Below are positions 60,237 to 64,000 of a stretch of 64,000 nt of DNA, one piece after another. Every line of letters begins with the position of its first letter. Positions within the stretch are counted from its first letter, which is position 1. The notes under the pieces were generated by a model. That model was not told the DNA's origin. It was given only the letters and a program-made list of their open reading frames with translations, and made no database searches. This DNA comes from DSOI01 sp041394885 (lineage in GTDB: Bacteria; Acidobacteriota; Terriglobia; Bryobacterales; Bryobacteraceae), in contig JAWKHI010000020.1 of the NCBI GenBank assembly GCA_041394885.1, forward strand, positions 1 through 64,000. The letters are read 5' to 3'. Made by a program: the position numbers and the translations under genes.

Positions 60237-61694
60237 ATGAGTATTACTCCACGCAACGAGGATTTTGCCGCCTGGTATCAGGACGTGGTCCTGCAGGGGG
60301 ACATGGCTGAGCCGGCCGAGGTAGTGAAGGGCTGCATGGTGATCCGTCCGAACGGGTACGCGGTCTGGGAGCGTCTGCAGGCGGACCTGGACCGGCGGTT
60401 CAAGGAGACGGGGCACAAGAACGTGTATTTTCCGATGTTCATTCCGGAGAGTTTTCTGCGGAAGGAAGCCGAGCACGTGGAGGGCTTTTCGCCGGAACTG
60501 GCGGTGGTGACCATCGCGGGCGGGAAGAAGCTGGAAGAGCCCTATGTGGTGCGTCCGACGTCGGAGACGATCATCGGGCATTTCTTCGCGAAGTGGATCC
60601 AGAGTTATCGGGACCTACCGCTGCTGTACAACCAATGGGCGAACGTGGTGCGTTGGGAATTGCGGACGCGGATGTTTCTGCGGACATCGGAATTTCTATG
60701 GCAGGAAGGGCACACCGCGCACGCGAGCGAAGAAGAAGCGCGGGAAGAAGCGGTGCGGATGCTGCATGTCTATGGGGATGTGGCCGAGCAGGTGATGGCG
60801 ATGCCGGTGATCCGGGGCGTGAAGACGCGGGCGGAGAAGTTCGCGGGGGCGGCGCGATCGTTTTGCATCGAGGCGATGATGCAGAACGGGCTGGCGCTGC
60901 AGGCGGGGACGAGCCATGAACTGGGGCAGAACTTCGGGAAAGCGTTCAATGTGCAGTATCAGAGCAAAGAGGGGAAGCTCGAGTATGTGTGGCAGACGAG
61001 TTGGGGCGTGAGCACACGCCTGATCGGGGGGCTGATCATGACGCACTCCGACGATAAAGGCCTGGTGCTGCCGCCGAAACTGGCGCCGGTGAAGGCGGCG
61101 ATCGTGCCGATTTACCGGAAGGACACCGATAAAGGGACGGTGCTCGAGACGGCGTCGCGGATTGCGGGCGATTTGCGGGGGGCGGGGATGGAAGTGGAGG
61201 TGGACGCGCGGGAGGAACATAGTCCGGGCCATAAGTTTTTCTATTGGGAGCGGCTGGGCGTACCGCTGACGATCGAGTTGGGTCCGCGGGATATTGCGGC
61301 GGGCCAGTGTGTGGTGAAGCGGCGGGATTTGGGGACGAAGGAGCCGATGGGGCTGGAAGGGATCGGGGCGCGGCTGGCGGAGGGGCTCGAGCGGATGCAG
61401 GGCGAATTGCTGGAGGCGGCGCGTGGGCGTCTGCGGGCGAACACGGTGGAGGCGGAAACGCTGGAGGAGGTGAAGGAGATTCTTACGCCGGCTACGGCGG
61501 AGAAGGGAGGGGGGAAGTTCGTGATGGCATACATCAAGGACGATCCGGAGTGCGATGCGAAGGTGAAGGAGTTTCGTGCGAGCGTACGGTGCATCCCGGT
61601 GGGCGATGACCCGCTGGGCCGCGAGGGCGAGGGCCGCTGCGTGGTGACGGGAGAGACGGTGGGGAAGCGGTCGGTGATCGCGAAGGCCTACTAG
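60237..61694 (+). CDS. proS: Prolyl-tRNA synthetase, eukaryote/archaeal-type (ProS type 3)
   Basis: A 485-residue class II synthetase. GCMVIRPNGYAVWERLQADL, the motif-2 region VVRWELRTRMFLRTSEFLWQEGHTAHA and the motif-3 neighbourhood SWGVSTRLIGGLIMTHSDDKGLVLPP place it in the archaeal-like clade found also in some bacteria, without the bacterial editing insertion. A C-terminal CIPVGDD...VVTGETVGKRSVIAKAY ends in Tyr as is typical. The ATG at 60237 is used; an ORF to 60069 adds repeat-derived residues. Confidence 0.95.
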   Translation: MSITPRNEDFAAWYQDVVLQGDMAEPAEVVKGCMVIRPNGYAVWERLQADLDRRFKETGHKNVYFPMFIPESFLRKEAEHVEGFSPELAVVTIAGGKKLEEPYVVRPTSETIIGHFFAKWIQSYRDLPLLYNQWANVVRWELRTRMFLRTSEFLWQEGHTAHASEEEAREEAVRMLHVYGDVAEQVMAMPVIRGVKTRAEKFAGAARSFCIEAMMQNGLALQAGTSHELGQNFGKAFNVQYQSKEGKLEYVWQTSWGVSTRLIGGLIMTHSDDKGLVLPPKLAPVKAAIVPIYRKDTDKGTVLETASRIAGDLRGAGMEVEVDAREEHSPGHKFFYWERLGVPLTIELGPRDIAAGQCVVKRRDLGTKEPMGLEGIGARLAEGLERMQGELLEAARGRLRANTVEAETLEEVKEILTPATAEKGGGKFVMAYIKDDPECDAKVKEFRASVRCIPVGDDPLGREGEGRCVVTGETVGKRSVIAKAY

Positions 61695-61718
61695 CAGCCG
61701 GGCGCTGGGGCTTTGGTT

Positions 61719-62651
61719 CTATTGGCCGTAGGCGGCGATGGGGTTGGTTTCGAAGAGGGCCTTTGCTGTGGCGGTGTCGAGTTTGGGGAGGAAATCGGTG
61801 AGGAGAAACGCGTAGGGGCGGAAGGCGCCTCCGTCAGGTTCTCCGGGGCGGTAGTAGCCAGCGTCCTGGGAGACCATGGTCTTACCCAGCAGCGTTTTCC
61901 CGGCCATGAAGCGGACGCATTCGTGGTGCCAGGCGATTGAGGCGGGGCTGAGCCCGTCGAATTGAACCCAGGCACCGGCGCGGGCGGCTTTCTCGTGGAA
62001 GGAGTGGTTCTTTTCGTTGTGGGCGTGGACCCAGACGAAGCGCGCGGGATCACAGGCGGCGGCGGAGAGGATTTCGATTTGCTCGAGGGCGGCGGGACCG
62101 GCGCCGGTGGTGTGGGAGGCGATGGTGAGTCCGGTTTGATTGGAGCAGAGGGCGGCGGCGCGGACAATTTTGCGGTCGAGGGCGTCGAGGGGGGCGCGGT
62201 TGACGCCGATTTTGATGAAGCGTGGTTTGATGCCGTCGATGCCGTTGGCGTGCTCCTGAGTCCAGCGGCGGGCGAGTTGTTCGGCGGAATCGGTTGAGGC
62301 GTATGGGGGCAGGTATTCGTGATTGCGGGCGGAGTAGAGTCCGGTGTTGGTCCAGATGTCGATACCGGTGGCGTCGGCGAGGCGGGCGAGGAGTTTGGGG
62401 CTGCGGCCGAGGAAGTTGGGAGTGGCGTCCTGAAAGCGGGCGCAGCCGAGGCGGGCTATGGCTTCCAGGTGCGGCAGGACCTTGGCGATGACGGCGGCCT
62501 GGTCAACAGGAGCGCGTTTGAAATTGACGAGGACGTGCTCATGGACGAGGATCCAGTGGGGCCGGGGGGGCTGGGCGAGGGCCGCGGGGGCGGCGGCAAG
62601 GGAGGCGAGGAACTGGCGTCGGGTAAGGACCGGAGGCGGTTGAATGCGCAC
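61719..62651 (-). CDS. Tat-exported phosphotriesterase-like metallohydrolase
   Basis: A 310-residue protein with a Tat-type signal (LTRRQFLASLAAAPAALAQ). The metal start is ILVHEHVLVNF (H-x-H), IKPRFIKIGVN supplies the bridging lysine region, LTIASHTTGAGPAALEQIEIL and FVWVHAHNEKNHSF give histidines, and a SQDAGYY Asp closes the site. This is the PTE/parathion-hydrolase and lactonase group. The GTG at 62651 is preferred over the longer frame to 62687. The substrate is unknown. Confidence 0.85.
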   Translation of the reverse strand: MRIQPPPVLTRRQFLASLAAAPAALAQPPRPHWILVHEHVLVNFKRAPVDQAAVIAKVLPHLEAIARLGCARFQDATPNFLGRSPKLLARLADATGIDIWTNTGLYSARNHEYLPPYASTDSAEQLARRWTQEHANGIDGIKPRFIKIGVNRAPLDALDRKIVRAAALCSNQTGLTIASHTTGAGPAALEQIEILSAAACDPARFVWVHAHNEKNHSFHEKAARAGAWVQFDGLSPASIAWHHECVRFMAGKTLLGKTMVSQDAGYYRPGEPDGGAFRPYAFLLTDFLPKLDTATAKALFETNPIAAYGQ

Positions 62652-62706
62652 GTTTCGAACTATAGCGCAGGGATTCCCCTTATGCATACATGGGTCCCAG
62701 CGAACG

Positions 62707-63726
62707 ATGAGACGAGTGGAAGCAACTAGTACGGAATTCAGTCAGGTAGCCCCTGTGTCAGTGGAATCTTTCAGCGGTCCGGGCGGGCACGAGTTCCTCG
62801 TCGATATGGCGAGGGCGAACTGCTTTGTGGCTGTGGATCTGGAAGCGAACCGGGCGGGAAAAACGACGCGGCCGCAACTGATTCGAGTGTGGTTGCACGC
62901 GCTGAAGCCACTGCGGGTGGCGGGGGCGGCGCTGGTGGGGTGGATGGTGATGCTGATGATCCTGCATACGTTTCTGCCGGGGATCGCGCAGGGGTTCGTG
63001 CTGAAGAAGCTGGGGCTGGGGGCGCTGGGGCCGATGGTGGGTATGTTCGGGGCGTTCGTGCTGGCGGTGCTGAAATGCTCGCGGCGGACGGTGCTGCTGG
63101 TGGCCGATGCGGTGAACGGCGACGTGGCGCACGTGGTGGGGCGGGTGGCGCCGAGCTTCGAGGAAAACCATTCGCATGGGTTGGGGCGGTGGCGGGGGGA
63201 AACCGACGCCGTGTACCACTACTGCATCCGCGATCAGGAGTTCGAGGTGACGCGCGAGGCTCACATCCTGCTGGTGGGCAAGTACGACACGTATCGTCCG
63301 CTGGTGCGGATCTACTTCATGCCGCGGAGCCAGTTGCTGTTATCGGTGGAGCCGGTGGAGGGGTCCGCGATCGCGGCGGCGGAGGCGGAGCCACGACAGC
63401 ACTGGATGTTCCAGCCGTCGTCGGAACCATTGACGATCGAGCCGACGTATTTCGCGGTGAGGCGGAATTTCGATCTGATTCCGCGGCAATGGGCATCGGA
63501 TCCGAGTCTGGCTGCCCCTGCGGCGGCAAAGCCCGTGCCGAGGCGCCGGCGTGGGCGTACGCGTGCGGCTGGGGCCGGGCAGGGCGCCGCTGTGCAGGGC
63601 ATGCCCCCGGAGGCGGCCGGGGAACCGGCTAACGGCCCTCGGAGAGCCGCTGGTATGCCTTTACCGCCGAATTCTGGAACTCCCATCCGCCGGTCACTTC
63701 CGCCGGCGGCTCCACCTTCCAAGTGA
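62707..63726 (+). CDS. Membrane protein of unknown function
   Basis: A 339-residue protein with two hydrophobic segments (around residues 55-105: LVGWMVMLMILHTFLPGIA and GPMVGMFGAFVLAVLKCSRR), then a soluble beta-rich region (VYHYCIRDQEFEVTREAHIL, LVRIYFMPRSQLLLSV). The C-terminal ~65 residues are Ala/Pro/Arg-rich and overlap the convergent small gene, so the natural stop may lie earlier. I do not recognise the family. Start ATG 62707. Confidence 0.65.
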   Translation: MRRVEATSTEFSQVAPVSVESFSGPGGHEFLVDMARANCFVAVDLEANRAGKTTRPQLIRVWLHALKPLRVAGAALVGWMVMLMILHTFLPGIAQGFVLKKLGLGALGPMVGMFGAFVLAVLKCSRRTVLLVADAVNGDVAHVVGRVAPSFEENHSHGLGRWRGETDAVYHYCIRDQEFEVTREAHILLVGKYDTYRPLVRIYFMPRSQLLLSVEPVEGSAIAAAEAEPRQHWMFQPSSEPLTIEPTYFAVRRNFDLIPRQWASDPSLAAPAAAKPVPRRRRGRTRAAGAGQGAAVQGMPPEAAGEPANGPRRAAGMPLPPNSGTPIRRSLPPAAPPSK

Positions 63727-63865
63727 TCTGGTAGGCGACGCCCTGGTAGATGGGGCGACCGACGAGATGAGGGCCGAAACCGGCGAACTGGGGAAAGCGG
63801 GTGAGTGCTTCGTCGAGCGCCTGGCGGACGAGCGTAGCGTCAAGTTCGATGTGCGGGATGGGCAT
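63629..63865 (-). CDS. Small conserved-looking protein, function unknown
   Basis: About 78 residues: MPIPHIELDATLVRQALDEAL then FPQFAGFGPHLVGRPIYQG and YQITWKVEPPAEVTGGWEFQ. The patterned helix and strand content look like a real protein. The frame extends to a GTG at 63904, but the ATG at 63865 avoids overlap with the upstream gene's stop (63882). It overlaps the convergent gene's 3' end by 98 bp. No family recognised. Confidence 0.55.
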   Translation of the reverse strand: MPIPHIELDATLVRQALDEALTRFPQFAGFGPHLVGRPIYQGVAYQITWKVEPPAEVTGGWEFQNSAVKAYQRLSEGR

Positions 63866-63881
63866 CGTGGGGAAAGGAGCG

Positions 63882-64000
63882 TCAGAAAATGAGGCTGACG
63901 CCACCGCGAACCGCTCGAGGGGACTGGATCAAGATGATGCGCTGTCCGCCGGTGGCCGAGATGGGGAGATAGCCTTGAGCGAGGAGATTGCGGAGCTCGG
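63882..64000 (-). CDS. C-terminal end of a gene that enters from the right edge
   Basis: The last 39 residues of a minus-strand gene: ELRNLLAQGYLPISATGGQR, then IILIQSPRAVRGG and VSLIF before TGA at 63884-63882. The rest is outside the window; no family can be named. It precedes the small gene by 17 bp and may be in the same operon. Confidence 0.6.
   Translation of the reverse strand, partial: ELRNLLAQGYLPISATGGQRIILIQSPRAVRGGVSLIF

Noticed and set aside
1..64000. CRISPR arrays, rRNA, tRNA genes and phage-type integrases
   Set aside because: No regularly spaced direct repeats, no rRNA blocks, no convincing tRNA cloverleaf and no intact integrase were seen by eye; a dedicated tRNA scan was not possible.

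Overview
The window looks like a chromosomal piece of a high-GC member of the Acidobacteriota, most probably the Bryobacterales/Solibacter group. The clues are two giant Oar-like TonB-dependent receptors with an N-terminal carboxypeptidase-regulatory domain, planctomycete-like DUF1549/DUF1501 and PVC-type heme-binding proteins, many Tat-exported enzymes, exported proteins starting with the 'LPDYTC' type motif, an acidobacterial microcompartment pair, a PEP-CTERM protein, and two copies of the small 'ARKSTGP-EGK-NAxKHGL' protein family. This is inference from protein families; no rRNA or tRNA gene was seen.

Layout. 1-1200: a scar region with a Phd/Doc-like toxin-antitoxin pair whose toxin runs into YD/RHS repeats and off the left edge, and a frameshifted IS256-type transposase remnant. 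1.3-5.1 kb: small and exported proteins. 5.1-12.5 kb: a sulfatase divergent from a DUF1549-DUF1501-serine hydrolase-amidohydrolase run. 12.5-14.9 kb: a MITE-like element abutting recJ, then a small unknown gene. 14.9-17.0 kb: a two-gene bacterial microcompartment satellite (acylating aldehyde dehydrogenase plus BMC-H shell protein) divergent from a radical SAM/SPASM protein. 18.2-21.4 kb: hydrolase, pilC, lolA-like gene and a small Ala/Lys-rich protein. 21.6-26.3 kb: thiD, then a tightly packed methyltransferase, histidine kinase, GH43-like lipoprotein and bshA run. 26.3-33.5 kb: a coupled ligA-dedA-enolase operon and membrane and lipid genes. 33.5-40.0 kb: a large c-type heme/HEAT lipoprotein divergent from TonB-dependent receptor 1.

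40.0-50.6 kb is a coherent nutrient-uptake locus: LacI regulator, esterase, gamma-glutamyltransferase, enolase-superfamily dehydratase and two PIG-L deacetylases on the minus strand, divergent from TonB-dependent receptor 2. 50.7-52.6 kb is a sulfur-transfer operon (JAMM peptidase, ThiS/MoaD-like carrier with a GG-VS tail, MoeZ-like E1-rhodanese) headed by a strong hairpin. 52.6-64 kb: FG-GAP/PEP-CTERM protein, CehA-like metallohydrolase, a second ARKSTGP-family gene, a multispan membrane protein, an alpha-hydroxy-acid oxidase, proS, a phosphotriesterase-like hydrolase and hypothetical genes.

On the scale of the whole window, the + strand is C-rich up to about 45-47 kb and strongly G-rich from about 50 kb on, whichever strand the genes are on. 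That is the pattern expected at a replication-arm (origin-side) boundary or at the edge of a large inversion. Functional assignments rest on motifs read by eye; starts were chosen from Shine-Dalgarno spacing, signal peptides and overlaps.
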